The position numbers and the translations under genes were made by a program. From Providencia rettgeri (lineage in GTDB: Bacteria; Pseudomonadota; Gammaproteobacteria; Enterobacterales; Enterobacteriaceae): a stretch of 64,000 bases of DNA. The stretch is from the NCBI GenBank assembly GCA_900455085.1, contig UGTZ01000001.1, positions 2,758,501-2,822,500 of the forward strand, in the 5' to 3' direction. Numbering within the stretch: the stretch's first letter is position 1; every line of letters starts with the position of its first letter. Of this stretch, positions 9,472 to 17,506 are shown piece after piece. The notes beneath the pieces were generated by a model. That model did no database searches. It was not told where the DNA came from and saw nothing but the letters and a program-made list of their open reading frames with translations.

Positions 9472-10392
9472 ATGCATAAAACTTATTTTGGTCCTTATAT
9501 GGATGTCAGTGTTGATGCAACTTGGAATGATTGGCAAAATTACCCAAATGGCAGGCCTAATGCAAAATATAGCCAAGCCGCTATTAAGTATGGGGTAGAT
9601 ATACTGTCTCTTGGTTTTTTAACCGCCACATTAGATAAAAAAGCAGCATGGTCAGCCCAGCCATCCATGCCAATTAGCTGGGCTAAACCTTTGTGTGATG
9701 AACTGATTGCTGGCGGTGTTAAAGTTGCTGTTTCATTTGGGGGAGCTGCTAACCAAGATGTTTCATTGGTACAAACACAAGAACAACTCATCAACACCTA
9801 CCAAGAAGCCATTGATACACTCAATGCCTCACATATTGATTTAGATTTCGAGAATGGTCTGTACGATGCTGATAATGCATTTTCTGCCTTAAAAGTCATT
9901 GTAGATAATAATCCACAAATCACCCTCAGCTTAACCTTGCCGACTATGCCAACAGGGCTAACCAGCACAGGCTTAGCACTCGTGAAAAAATCGGTTGATG
10001 CGGGTTTAATGATGAAGGTTAATGGGATGGCAATGGACTACTATGACCCGAATATCACGAGCCTTGGGGATGCAGCGGTTAAAGCCGCCAATAGCATCAA
10101 AAACCAACTAAAACCGCTATATCCAGAGATAGACGATAACGAACTATATAATTATGTACAAATTACACCCATGATTGGTCTCAATGATGACCTCACCATG
10201 TTTAACTTTAATGATGTCAATATTCTCGCTGAATTTGCTAAAAATAATGGCCTTAACTTGGTGTCAATGTGGAGCTTAACCCGTGACCGCCCGGGAAATA
10301 AACCTTTCCCAGAGGCCATAAGCTCTGGCAACCCAGAACAAACCTATGAATTTGAATATACCGATTTATTTACTCAACAACTTAATTCATAA
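9472..10392 (+). CDS. GH18 chitinase-like protein with altered active-site motif
   Basis: The 306-residue protein has the glycoside hydrolase 18 fold signature: VKVAVSFGGA (residues 83-92, the SxGG strand) and SHIDLDFEN, where Ser120-xx-Asp123-x-Asp125-x-Glu127 corresponds to the family DxxDxDxE. The catalytic Glu and the last two Asp are kept; the first Asp is Ser. A later MDYYDPN segment matches the GH18 MxYD strand. There is no signal peptide, so it is cytoplasmic or exported by a non-Sec route. It stands alone between a relic and kdgR. Chitin or another GlcNAc polymer is the expected substrate; lectin-like binding without hydrolysis is also possible. Confidence 0.75.
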   Translation: MHKTYFGPYMDVSVDATWNDWQNYPNGRPNAKYSQAAIKYGVDILSLGFLTATLDKKAAWSAQPSMPISWAKPLCDELIAGGVKVAVSFGGAANQDVSLVQTQEQLINTYQEAIDTLNASHIDLDFENGLYDADNAFSALKVIVDNNPQITLSLTLPTMPTGLTSTGLALVKKSVDAGLMMKVNGMAMDYYDPNITSLGDAAVKAANSIKNQLKPLYPEIDDNELYNYVQITPMIGLNDDLTMFNFNDVNILAEFAKNNGLNLVSMWSLTRDRPGNKPFPEAISSGNPEQTYEFEYTDLFTQQLNS

Positions 10393-10400
10393 ATAGCCCA

Positions 10401-10429
10401 TATCACCAATATTATGGATATTGGTGATA
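10401..10429. terminator. Symmetric hairpin between convergent GH18 gene and kdgR
   Basis: TATCACCAATAT and ATATTGGTGATA form a 12-bp stem with a five-base loop. It overlaps the last codons and stop of kdgR and follows the GH18 stop by eight bases, so it can serve both directions. T-tracts are poor. Confidence 0.5.
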
Positions 10430-11191
10430 ACCCATTTTCTGTGAAATATTACGCCCGGCTGTTTTCAGTAATTCGACATAATCGCCAATGCGTTGTTCAT
10501 CAAAACGAATAGTTGGGAATGAAATCGATAACCCTGCAATCACATGGCCTAACCTGTCATACACTGGTACTGCAATGCAGCGCAGGCCTAACTCCTGCTC
10601 TTCTCGGTCCTGCGCATAATGGCACTCACGAACTGTGGCTAATTCCGCCAGCAAGTCCTCTAAGGTTAAAATCGTCGTTGCTGTTTTTTGGCTAAAGGTT
10701 TCATCTTTCAATGCCAAACGAATCGTTTGTTCATCTTGCCAAGCGAGTAAAACCTTACCGATTGCTGTGCAATACAATGGGTTACGACGCCCAACTCGTG
10801 AATACATGCGCAAATTATAACTCGAGTCGATTTTATGAATATAAATAATGGCGTCTTCATCTAATGCACCCAAATGCACCGCTTCATTCGTCAGTTGGCC
10901 TATATGGCGCATTTCCTTATCTGCAATTTCGATTAAATCAACATACTCGAGGGATTTCGCACCTAATTCGAAGAGCTTCAAGGTCAGTGAATACTTATCT
11001 GCCTCACCTTCTTGTTCGACATAACCCAACTGCTTCATCGTTTGTAAAAAACGAAATGTGGTGGCTTTTGACATCAACAAACGTTGGGACAATTCAGATA
11101 CGCCAATCTCATTTTGCTCTCCAAGGGCACTAAGAATACTAAATACCTTTACTACCGCTGACACGGCATCCGTTTGTGTTGTCTTATCCAT
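10412..11191 (-). CDS. kdgR: IclR-family repressor KdgR
   Basis: KdgR represses pectin/hexuronate and 2-keto-3-deoxygluconate (KDG) genes and is released by KDG. The 259-residue protein has an N-terminal winged helix (IGVSELSQRLLMSKATTFRF) and a C-terminal effector domain with HLGALDEDAIIYIHKIDS, NLRMYSRVGRRNPLYCTAIGK and GLRCIAVPVYDR, all near-identical to KdgR from other enterics. It is divergent from kdgK-eda, with a KdgR-like box in the shared region, so it most likely controls that pair and itself. Confidence 0.93.
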   Translation of the reverse strand: MDKTTQTDAVSAVVKVFSILSALGEQNEIGVSELSQRLLMSKATTFRFLQTMKQLGYVEQEGEADKYSLTLKLFELGAKSLEYVDLIEIADKEMRHIGQLTNEAVHLGALDEDAIIYIHKIDSSYNLRMYSRVGRRNPLYCTAIGKVLLAWQDEQTIRLALKDETFSQKTATTILTLEDLLAELATVRECHYAQDREEQELGLRCIAVPVYDRLGHVIAGLSISFPTIRFDEQRIGDYVELLKTAGRNISQKMGYHQYP

Positions 11192-11332
11192 TACCTTTCC
11201 ATCATCCTATAAATTGCATCCTATAAATTGATAGCAATATTATACCCCAAATTAACGAAACTAACTGATATCACCTAAGTTTGAGTAGCATAATTGTCTC
11301 TTCATACAAAAACAAGAACGATGATTCGATAT

Positions 11333-11356
11333 TTTTAAAACGGCGTTTCATTTTTA
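11333..11356. promoter_or_regulatory. KdgR box upstream of kdgK-eda
   Basis: TTTAAAACGGCGTTTCATTT (read on either strand as AATGAAAC-N3-GTTTTAAA) fits the KdgR operator consensus of AATGAAA..TTTCATT arms around a central CG-rich core. It lies about 75 bases before the kdgK start and 140 before kdgR. A weaker half-matching block (TGAAATTGGCAATGAAAT) follows at about 11357-11375. Confidence 0.6.
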
Positions 11357-11428
11357 TTGAAATTGGCAATGAAATGCGCTTTAATAGCACTATCAAGTCA
11401 GCAATAGTTTACTAATTCGGTGGTGAAA

Positions 11429-12373
11429 ATGAGTGCATATCCGCAGGTTGCCGTTATTGGCGAATGCATGGTTGAGTTGCAAAAATCGGGTGAGCTTTAT
11501 AAACAAACGTTTGGTGGGGATACACTAAATACCGCACTATACCTGTCTCGTTTAACCAAAGATCACAGTGTGACAACCCGTTATATCACCGGTTTAGGCA
11601 AAGACCCATTCAGCCAACAAATGCTAAATAGTTGGCAGCAAGAAGGCATCAATACTGAAGAAGTGTTTATTTCAGACAAACATTTGCCCGGGATGTATTT
11701 GATCGAAACCGCTGCTGATGGCGAGCGCCGTTTTTTCTATTGGCGAGATAATGCCGCGGCAAAATTTTGGCTTGATGAGAACAGCAAAGCACACACACAG
11801 CAAATTCTAAATTCACAACAATTTATCTATTTAAGTGGCATCAGCCTAGCCATTTTGCCTGACGCTTCACGTCAGTTACTATTTGAAATATTACAACAAG
11901 CTAAGCAGCATGGTGCCAAAATTGTGTTTGATAATAACTATCGCCCAGCACTTTGGCCATCGAAACAAGCCGCTCAACAAGTATACCAGCAAATCCTCAC
12001 GTTAACCGAGATCGCTTTTCTGACCTTTGATGACGAACAACTGCTTTACGGTGATATTGATGAAACCGATGCGATTGCCCGTACTCAGCAATATGGTGTG
12101 AAGGAAATCGTGATCAAGCGCGGGTCCGATGCCTGTTTTGTGGTTATTGATAATGAACGAATTGAAGTTCCTGCCAATAAAATAAGCCATGTGGTTGATA
12201 CCACTGCCGCAGGGGATTCTTTCAGTGCCGGCTACCTTGCTTGCCGTATTTTAGGTGGCACCCCATGCGAAGCCGCAAAAACAGGTCATTTACTGGCTGG
12301 AACTGTCATCCAACACCGGGGAGCGATTATTCCATCCAAAGCTATGCCAACCACTGCTTTAGAAACATGTTAA
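11429..12373 (+). CDS. kdgK: 2-keto-3-deoxygluconokinase KdgK
   Basis: KdgK phosphorylates KDG to KDPG with ATP in hexuronate breakdown. The 314-residue protein is a PfkB-family sugar kinase: IGECMVEL at the N-terminus, FGGDTLNTA substrate loop, and the C-terminal DTTAAGDSFSAGY signature with the catalytic Asp. The frame also opens at two GTG codons (11420, 11423); ATG 11429 gives MSAYPQVAVIGEC and is preferred. It is 12 bases before eda, which cleaves its product, so the two form a functional operon under the KdgR box. Confidence 0.94.
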   Translation: MSAYPQVAVIGECMVELQKSGELYKQTFGGDTLNTALYLSRLTKDHSVTTRYITGLGKDPFSQQMLNSWQQEGINTEEVFISDKHLPGMYLIETAADGERRFFYWRDNAAAKFWLDENSKAHTQQILNSQQFIYLSGISLAILPDASRQLLFEILQQAKQHGAKIVFDNNYRPALWPSKQAAQQVYQQILTLTEIAFLTFDDEQLLYGDIDETDAIARTQQYGVKEIVIKRGSDACFVVIDNERIEVPANKISHVVDTTAAGDSFSAGYLACRILGGTPCEAAKTGHLLAGTVIQHRGAIIPSKAMPTTALETC

Positions 12374-12385
12374 GAGGCTTTAACC

Positions 12386-13003
12386 ATGAATCAATTACTT
12401 GAAAGAATTAAGAAACTCAATGTTGTTCCTGTTATCACCATTAATAGTGCAGAGCATGGTGCGCCATTAGCAAAAGCCTTAGTGGAAAATGGCCTGCCAT
12501 GTGCAGAAATCACCTTCCGCACCCCGGCCGCGGTACAAGCGATTAAAAATATGCGTGCTGCCTACCCTGAATTACTGATTGCCGCAGGTACCGTATTAAC
12601 CACAGAGCAAGTTGATCAAGCCATTGAAGCGGGTGTAGATTTTATCGTCAGCCCAGGCTTTAACCCCAAAATTGTCGCCTATTGCCAACAAAAGAACGTG
12701 ATTATTATTCCTGGGGTGAATAACCCAAGTTTAGTAGAACAAGCCCTTGAATTTAATCTCACCACGTTGAAATTCTTTCCAGCCGAAGCCTCTGGCGGGG
12801 TTGCCATGCTCAAAGCACTCAGCGCCGTTTACCCGGTTAAATTTATGCCAACTGGCGGTATTGGTGTGAAAAATATAAAAGAATACACAGCACTACCTTC
12901 TGTATTAGTGTGCGGCGGTTCATGGATGGTGCCCAATAACCTTATTGATAGTGAGAACTGGCAAGAGCTTGGCAAACTCATTGCCGAAGCCGCAACTATT
13001 TAA
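12386..13003 (+). CDS. eda: KDPG/KHG aldolase Eda
   Basis: Eda splits 2-keto-3-deoxy-6-phosphogluconate into pyruvate and glyceraldehyde-3-phosphate. The 205-residue class I aldolase has Glu41 in AEITFRTPAA, the AAGTVL strand, and the Schiff-base lysine Lys129 in TTLKFFPAE, followed by FMPTGGIG phosphate binding. It directly follows kdgK. Being linked to kdgK and kdgR rather than to edd, it appears dedicated here to the hexuronate branch. Confidence 0.96.
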   Translation: MNQLLERIKKLNVVPVITINSAEHGAPLAKALVENGLPCAEITFRTPAAVQAIKNMRAAYPELLIAAGTVLTTEQVDQAIEAGVDFIVSPGFNPKIVAYCQQKNVIIIPGVNNPSLVEQALEFNLTTLKFFPAEASGGVAMLKALSAVYPVKFMPTGGIGVKNIKEYTALPSVLVCGGSWMVPNNLIDSENWQELGKLIAEAATI

Positions 13004-13036
13004 TTAACAATAAAAAAATCTCGTTGTCGTTATTAC

Positions 13037-13064
13037 GCCCTTACTGGATGGTAAGGGCTTTTTT
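13037..13064 (+). terminator. Intrinsic terminator after kdgK-eda
   Basis: GCCCTTAC-TGGATG-GTAAGGGC is a perfect 8-bp stem followed by six T residues, 34 bases after the eda stop. Confidence 0.9.
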
Positions 13065-13167
13065 GTTGTTCGTATTCATTAAAATATTATTTAATTATTA
13101 GCTTTATCAAATTAATCAAAAAAATATAATACAATTTACTAATAATTTAGATTTTAGATGTAATTAT

Positions 13168-13209
13168 AACCACCACAAACCTAATTTACTTATTAAGGTT
13201 CGTGGTGGT
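13168..13209 (-). terminator. Hairpin downstream of cbpAM
   Basis: ACCACCACAAACCT and its near complement AAGGTTCGTGGTGGT form a long stem with a loop of about 12 bases, about 25 bases after the cbpM stop on the minus strand, followed by TTATAATT. It is the likely end of the cbpAM transcript. Confidence 0.6.
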
Positions 13210-13231
13210 GAACAATTAAACTATTAGCTAA

Positions 13232-13525
13232 CTAACCAATAAAACGTTTTAATTGTAGCCGCAGCATCTCATTTTCACGCTGAAGCCGCTCATTTTGCTC
13301 CATCAAGCTCATTGCCATTGCAATTCCCGGCCAGTCAATTTCGAGCTCATGGTAAAGTCGCACTGCCCTTCTTACGATGATCACAGCGTGGTCATCAAAT
13401 AACCATTCATTAGCAGTTTCAATGGGTTGAACTATCCCAAGGCCGACAATTTCCCGTAATTCCTCTTCCGCAATACCCGTGTGAATACAGAAATCAATAA
13501 CGGTTAATGATGTGAACTGTTCCAT
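13232..13525 (-). CDS. cbpM: Chaperone modulator CbpM
   Basis: CbpM binds the J-domain co-chaperone CbpA and inhibits its activity. The 97-residue protein carries DFCIHTGIAEEELREIVGLG and WLFDDHAVIIVRRAVRLYHE, then IDWPGIAMAM and a C-terminal leucine-rich helix, the layout of E. coli CbpM. The ATG at 13525 has GGAGG at the right distance and overlaps the cbpA stop by one base (TAATG), so it is chosen over 13540. Translation is probably coupled to cbpA. Confidence 0.93.
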   Translation of the reverse strand: MEQFTSLTVIDFCIHTGIAEEELREIVGLGIVQPIETANEWLFDDHAVIIVRRAVRLYHELEIDWPGIAMAMSLMEQNERLQRENEMLRLQLKRFIG

Positions 13526-14475
13526 TATTTGCCTCCCCAATTTTTACGTGGGTCAAAACTCTGTTGGGTCTCCGCCAATTTCTGCCACAGCGCATCCGCT
13601 TCTGCATTACTGCTATTTGGCATCACGATTTTTATAATCGCATACAGATCCCCTGCTGTACCTTTATGTTTCAGTCCTTTACCTTTAATACGTAATTTTT
13701 GTCCGGCTTGGCTATTAGCAGGAACAGTGATCACAATTGGGTCTTTTAAGGTCGGTATAGTGACTTTTGTCCCTAAAGCAGCCTCCCACGGGGCTAGCGG
13801 CACGACCACTTCTAAATCATGGCCTTTGATATCAAATAATGGGTGTGGTGCAATGCGGATGGTTATCCATAAATCGCCATTTTCACCGCCATTTTCCCCC
13901 GCAGTGCCTTGCCCTTTTAAACGGATGCGTTGCCCGTCAATCACGCCTGCTGGGATAGTGACATTAAGTGTTTTGGGAACTTCATTTTCGATAAAACCAA
14001 AAGCGTTATAGACCGGTAGGTTATAACTGATGGTACGCTTATGCGACTCTTGACTTTCTTCAAGGAAAATAGCCAATTCAACTTCTAAATCCTGCCCACG
14101 ATGACTGCGCGCCTGTCTTGTGCTGCCACCCCGTGCTCGTTGAGAAAACATCGATGAAAAAATGTCATCAAAGCCACCTGCATCAAACCCTTGCTGGGAA
14201 TAGGTGTGGCTTTGTTGGCCTTGGTTAGCTTGGTTAGCTTGGTTAAAATAAGGGTCATTCCTGTGTTCCCACATTTCATCGTATTCTGCACGTTTTTCTT
14301 TGTCACCAAGTACCGCCCAAGCCTCTGCAATTTCTTTAAAGCGCGCTTCGGCATCCGGTTCTTTACTAACGTCAGGATGATATTTTCGCGCTAAACGGCG
14401 ATACGCGGTCTTAATGGTTTTTAAATCATCAGTGCGTTTAACACCCATGATGCTGTAATAATCCTTTAGTTCCAT
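13525..14475 (-). CDS. cbpA: DnaJ-like co-chaperone CbpA
   Basis: CbpA is a J-domain partner of DnaK and a curved-DNA-binding nucleoid protein, mostly made under starvation. The 316-residue protein has an N-terminal J domain (about residues 3-70) with the HPD motif in KYHPDVSKEPDAEARFKEIA, a short Gly/Gln-rich linker with DDIFSSMFSQ, and two C-terminal substrate-binding domains ending FDPRKNWG. No zinc-finger region, unlike DnaJ. ATG 14475 is preferred to 14481 because the GAG of the ribosome-binding site is too close to the first. Forms an operon with cbpM. Confidence 0.95.
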   Translation of the reverse strand: MELKDYYSIMGVKRTDDLKTIKTAYRRLARKYHPDVSKEPDAEARFKEIAEAWAVLGDKEKRAEYDEMWEHRNDPYFNQANQANQGQQSHTYSQQGFDAGGFDDIFSSMFSQRARGGSTRQARSHRGQDLEVELAIFLEESQESHKRTISYNLPVYNAFGFIENEVPKTLNVTIPAGVIDGQRIRLKGQGTAGENGGENGDLWITIRIAPHPLFDIKGHDLEVVVPLAPWEAALGTKVTIPTLKDPIVITVPANSQAGQKLRIKGKGLKHKGTAGDLYAIIKIVMPNSSNAEADALWQKLAETQQSFDPRKNWGGK

Positions 14476-14684
14476 AGTCATATCTCGTTCACTTGTCTGT
14501 TGAATAGAATTCTTATGGTATTTACCCAGTTGGGCTAAACATCACAACTACCTTGAATTTAACTTAGGACATTTACGCAGTAATTGGAATAGCTAGGCTA
14601 TGATAAAATTCCACAAAAAACAGGAAATTTACGTTATTTCAGGCTAAACCTATAAGAGTATCGTTTGATTACGAGGGGAACTCT

Positions 14685-15131
14685 ATGGATGCTATTGCCA
14701 GTCGCCTGAACTATAAAGTCAACTTTGCTATCTCTATTGAGGATTTTATTCGGTTAATTCGCCAGTCTCCATTTAAGGAAATGGTGCCAACCGATAATCT
14801 TACTCAATTAGATGCGATGCTGAATAATGCGGATTTATTGGTTAGTGCATGGGATGGCGAACAAGTCGTCGGCTTTGTCCGCACAGTAACAGATTTTAGT
14901 TCTTGTTGTTATATCTGCGAACTGGCCGTTGATGCTCATTATCAAAAACACGGCATCGACCGCCAATTAATGCGCCTCGCCGCTGAAGAGCTCCCCGCCG
15001 ACTGCCAGATTTTATTTTTTTCCACCGACAGTAACCTCACCGAATATTTAAAACTGGGCTTCACCCAATCCCCAAGAGCGTGGCATACCACGGCAGGGAA
15101 CTATTTGGCTAAATCTGCCAATGAAAATTAA
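14685..15131 (+). CDS. GNAT-family N-acetyltransferase
   Basis: This 148-residue protein has the GNAT fold pattern: an SAWDGEQVVGFVRT beta-strand pair, ELAVDAHYQKHGIDRQLMRL (the acetyl-CoA pyrophosphate-binding motif, with QKHGID in place of the usual QGxGxG/A) and a C-terminal FFSTDSNLTEYLKLGFTQS. The substrate is not evident. A good GAGGGG ribosome-binding site precedes the ATG. It stands alone, divergent from cbpAM, and is followed by the tandem repeat array. Confidence 0.75.
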   Translation: MDAIASRLNYKVNFAISIEDFIRLIRQSPFKEMVPTDNLTQLDAMLNNADLLVSAWDGEQVVGFVRTVTDFSSCCYICELAVDAHYQKHGIDRQLMRLAAEELPADCQILFFSTDSNLTEYLKLGFTQSPRAWHTTAGNYLAKSANEN

Positions 15132-15213
15132 TATTGAGATATTATTTAGCAATACGATGCTTTAAACATTTACACAAAATAAATTTAAGAAAAGATCTTT
15201 TAACACCAATGCG

Positions 15214-15690
15214 GATGCTCTAAATAATTCAGATTGTGGGTAGAAGACCAGAGAGGATATCTCGGGGAGCATACATAAGTATGGAAAATACTGGGAATAT
15301 CTAAAAAACACTTTCAATCTAGGTTTTATTAAAAATTCCCCCGATGCTGATGCTCTAAATAATTCGGATTGTGGGTAAAAGGCCAGAGAGGATATCTCGG
15401 GGAGCATACATAAGTATGGAAAATACCGGGAATATCTAAAAAAACACTTTCAATTTAGGTTTTATTAAAAATTCCCCCGATGCTGATGCTCTAAATAATT
15501 CGGATTGTGGGTAAAAGGCCAGAGAGGATATCTCGGGGAGCATACATAAGTATGGAAAATACCGGGAATATCTAAAAAAACACTTTCAAATTAGGTTTTA
15601 TTAAAAATCCCCCCGATGCTGATGCTCTAAATAATTCGGATTGTGGGTAGAAGGCCAGAGAGGATATCTCGGGGAGCATACATAAGTATG
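15214..15690. repeat. Tandem array of a ~136-bp repeat, 3.5 copies
   Basis: Units start with GATGCTCTAAATAATTC at 15214, 15349, 15485 and 15621 (spacing 135, 136, 136). Each continues with GATTGTGGGTA.A.G.CCAGAGAGGATATCTCGGGGAGC, a small palindrome CATACATAAGTATG, AATAC.GGGAATATC, then AAACACTTTCAA.TTAGGTTTTATT and a C-rich block. Copies two and three are almost identical; the first is more diverged and the fourth stops after CATACATAAGTATG. Any reading frame through it is incidental. The array fills the space between the GNAT gene and the 3' end of fliA. Confidence 0.9.
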
Positions 15691-15736
15691 TGACCCGAGT
15701 AGCCGAGCGCAGTCGACACCCCCACAATGCGAAGTA
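15676..15736. repeat. Dispersed repeat at the fliA 3' end, related to one at the fliC 3' end
   Basis: After the palindrome CATACATAAGTATG the fourth array unit runs into TGACCCGAGTAGCCGAGCGC.., ..CCCCCACAATGCGAAGTATG and ACGAGCA. The block at 23902-23966 is recognisably the same sequence (TACATAGGTACGTGATTCGG.., CCCCCCGTAGTGCAAAATATG, ACGGGCA), diverged but with the same ends. Both lie just downstream of minus-strand flagellar genes. Confidence 0.65.
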
Positions 15737-15745
15737 TGACGAGCA

Positions 15746-16459
15746 TCACTTAAGGCGGCCACGGAGGCGCTTGATAGCCTGACTATGCAGCTGACTCACC
15801 CTTGACTCCCCCACATCCAATACCGCGCCGATCTCTTTCAGATTCAGCTCTTCTTGGTAATACAGCGTCAGCACCATTTTTTCGCGTTCTGGTAATTGAT
15901 TAATCGCCGCCGCAATTTGGTCTCGCAGGCTTGAATCCAGCAACAAACTCAGCGGGTTACCGCCATCATCTTCATCCATTTGCGGCTCACAGCTTTCCCC
16001 GTGAATTTCATGCCACTCATCGTAGGAAAACAGTTGGCTATTATTAGTGTCTAGTAGCGCTTGGCGATACTCCGCGAGATCGATATCCAACGCTTTGGCG
16101 ATTTCCGGCTCGGTGGCACTGCGCCCTAACGATTGCTCCAGCACACCAATGGCTTTGGTCATTTCTCGTGCTTGGCGGCGCACACTGCGCGGCACCCAGT
16201 CACGGCTACGCAATTCATCTAACATCGAACCACGAATTCGCTGCACTGCATACGTGGCGAACGATGCCCCTTGGGTAACATCGAAACGTTCCAATGCATG
16301 CAGTAAACCAATGCCCCCCGCTTGAATTAAGTCGTCGATATCAACACTGGCGGGTAGTCTGACTTGCAGTTTCAGGGCTTCATGGCGTATTAGAGGGTAA
16401 TAACGCTCCCATAGGCTATTTTTATTAATCACACCTTCGGCAGTATACAAATCACTCAC
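15746..16459 (-). CDS. fliA: Flagellar sigma factor FliA (sigma-28)
   Basis: FliA directs RNA polymerase to late flagellar promoters (fliC, fliD and chemotaxis/motor genes). The 237-residue protein has sigma region 2 (DDLIQAGGIGLLHALERFD), the RDWVPRSVRR region-3 segment, and region 4 with PEREKMVLTLYYQEELNLKE and GVLDVGESRVSQLHSQAIKR. I chose the GTG at 16459 (SDLYTAEGV.. aligns with E. coli FliA); another GTG lies four codons upstream (16471) and the start is not settled. fliZ, normally the next gene, is absent here and found near 48.5 kb. Confidence 0.95.
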   Translation of the reverse strand: MSDLYTAEGVINKNSLWERYYPLIRHEALKLQVRLPASVDIDDLIQAGGIGLLHALERFDVTQGASFATYAVQRIRGSMLDELRSRDWVPRSVRRQAREMTKAIGVLEQSLGRSATEPEIAKALDIDLAEYRQALLDTNNSQLFSYDEWHEIHGESCEPQMDEDDGGNPLSLLLDSSLRDQIAAAINQLPEREKMVLTLYYQEELNLKEIGAVLDVGESRVSQLHSQAIKRLRGRLK

Positions 16460-16749
16460 AACCTGAATCACCCTTCAAGCTTTATAAAAGGTATTCATTA
16501 TCTGTGTTGGTTTTGAATTCAATCCGTAGAGTAAGGCACTAAATGTGGCTTTATTTGCCTTATCCTAAATAGGTAAAATTTGAATGATTACCAGATTAAT
16601 GATTGTTTTAACACAACTTCCAGGGGATTTTACTGGCAATACAAGTGGGAGTGGTTGTTTTGTTGAGTTGTGATTGTGTCATCATATTGCAATTTTGGGC
16701 TTTAGACTTTGCTATTGACTGTCTATTTAGCTAACCTCCTTTAAAACAA

Positions 16750-17041
16750 ATGAAGTCATCGATGAACTACAAGCTCCTAAGCATACCAAAGCTGGTTTTA
16801 TTACTTTTTGTTAACGACAAGACAGCTCTGTTTATCCACTTCGTTAAACAACTCAATCCAATGGTTATCACCCCGTATAGTGGCCACTTATTTTGGTGTG
16901 AGTTTTTAAAGTACGAACAACAACCTTAGTCTTAGTGTGTAAGGCTCTAGCAGTATCACGTTTACATCAACTTTGGCTAAGAATAATTCTCCGGCAAATA
17001 ACCTTATTTTACAGACTATTCACCGGATTAAATACATGACC
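16750..17041 (-). mobile_element. Degenerate, internally deleted IS1-family relic
   Basis: This stretch aligns by eye with the insA half and right end of the intact IS1-type element at 36941-37723. Shared blocks include GCATACCAAAGC, TCCACTTCG/TCAACTTCG, GTTTTTAAAGTACGAACAAC, CTCTAGCAGTATCACG and the terminal ATTAAATACATGACC. A jump from TATCACG straight to TTTACATCAACTTTGGC shows an internal deletion of most of insA, and the insA start codon is lost. The left end is missing. The divergence indicates an insertion older than the intact copy. No other gene is seen in 16460-17094. Confidence 0.75.
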
Positions 17042-17094
17042 AATTAAGCAGTAAAAATTCTGATGCGGTATATAACAATATACTATAAACAGAC

Positions 17095-17433
17095 CTAACT
17101 CATTTTTTCGAAATAATTTTCGATATCCTTATGGGTATCCTTTAATTTCATATCGAAAAGTTCATCTTGATGATTATTTAATTGAAATCTTACTTCACTA
17201 AAAAAATCACCAAAATCAAAGTGTAAGACAAAAAGAATACTTAATAATGTATCTACCGAAATGCGACTTTTACCACACTCATACCGTGAATAATGCTGTT
17301 GCGAAATCCCCAATTGCTTGGCAACCTTTGCACCAAAAAGCCCTTTTCCTTTACGAATACGCCTAATTTCCTTACCTATTATGGATGAATAAATATTATT
17401 TTCTGGTTTACTACCTTCATCTACATTTTTCAT
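17095..17433 (-). CDS. MrpJ-type XRE-family fimbrial/motility regulator
   Basis: The 112-residue protein has one Cro/C1-type helix-turn-helix (about residues 18-75: IGKEIRRIRKGKGLFGAKVA, then GISQQHYSRYECGKSRISVD). The Q-x-YSRYE.G element is typical of MrpJ and its paralogues, encoded at the end of Proteus/Providencia fimbrial operons; MrpJ is known to repress flagellar genes when fimbriae are made. It is the last gene of the decayed fimbrial operon, 73 bases after the chaperone, and lies about 640 bases from fliA. That it links fimbriation to motility here is inference from family and position. Confidence 0.8.
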   Translation of the reverse strand: MKNVDEGSKPENNIYSSIIGKEIRRIRKGKGLFGAKVAKQLGISQQHYSRYECGKSRISVDTLLSILFVLHFDFGDFFSEVRFQLNNHQDELFDMKLKDTHKDIENYFEKMS

Positions 17434-17506
17434 ATTTTAGATATCTCCCTACACCTGAACAGTAAAATCAAATTATTGACTCTCGTTCCAGCTGATAGAT
17501 AAAACA

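Noticed and set aside
13066..13231. sRNA gene between eda and cbpM
   Set aside because: The strong hairpin is best explained as the cbpAM terminator; there is no separate promoter.
15162..15407. Open frame of 81 codons on the minus strand with an internal repeated peptide
   Set aside because: It lies wholly within the tandem nucleotide repeats; the repeated peptide reflects DNA repetition, and no ribosome-binding site or homologue is evident.
15214..15690. Possible CRISPR array
   Set aside because: The period is about 136 bases with continuous similarity along the unit; there are no short repeats separated by unique spacers and no cas genes.
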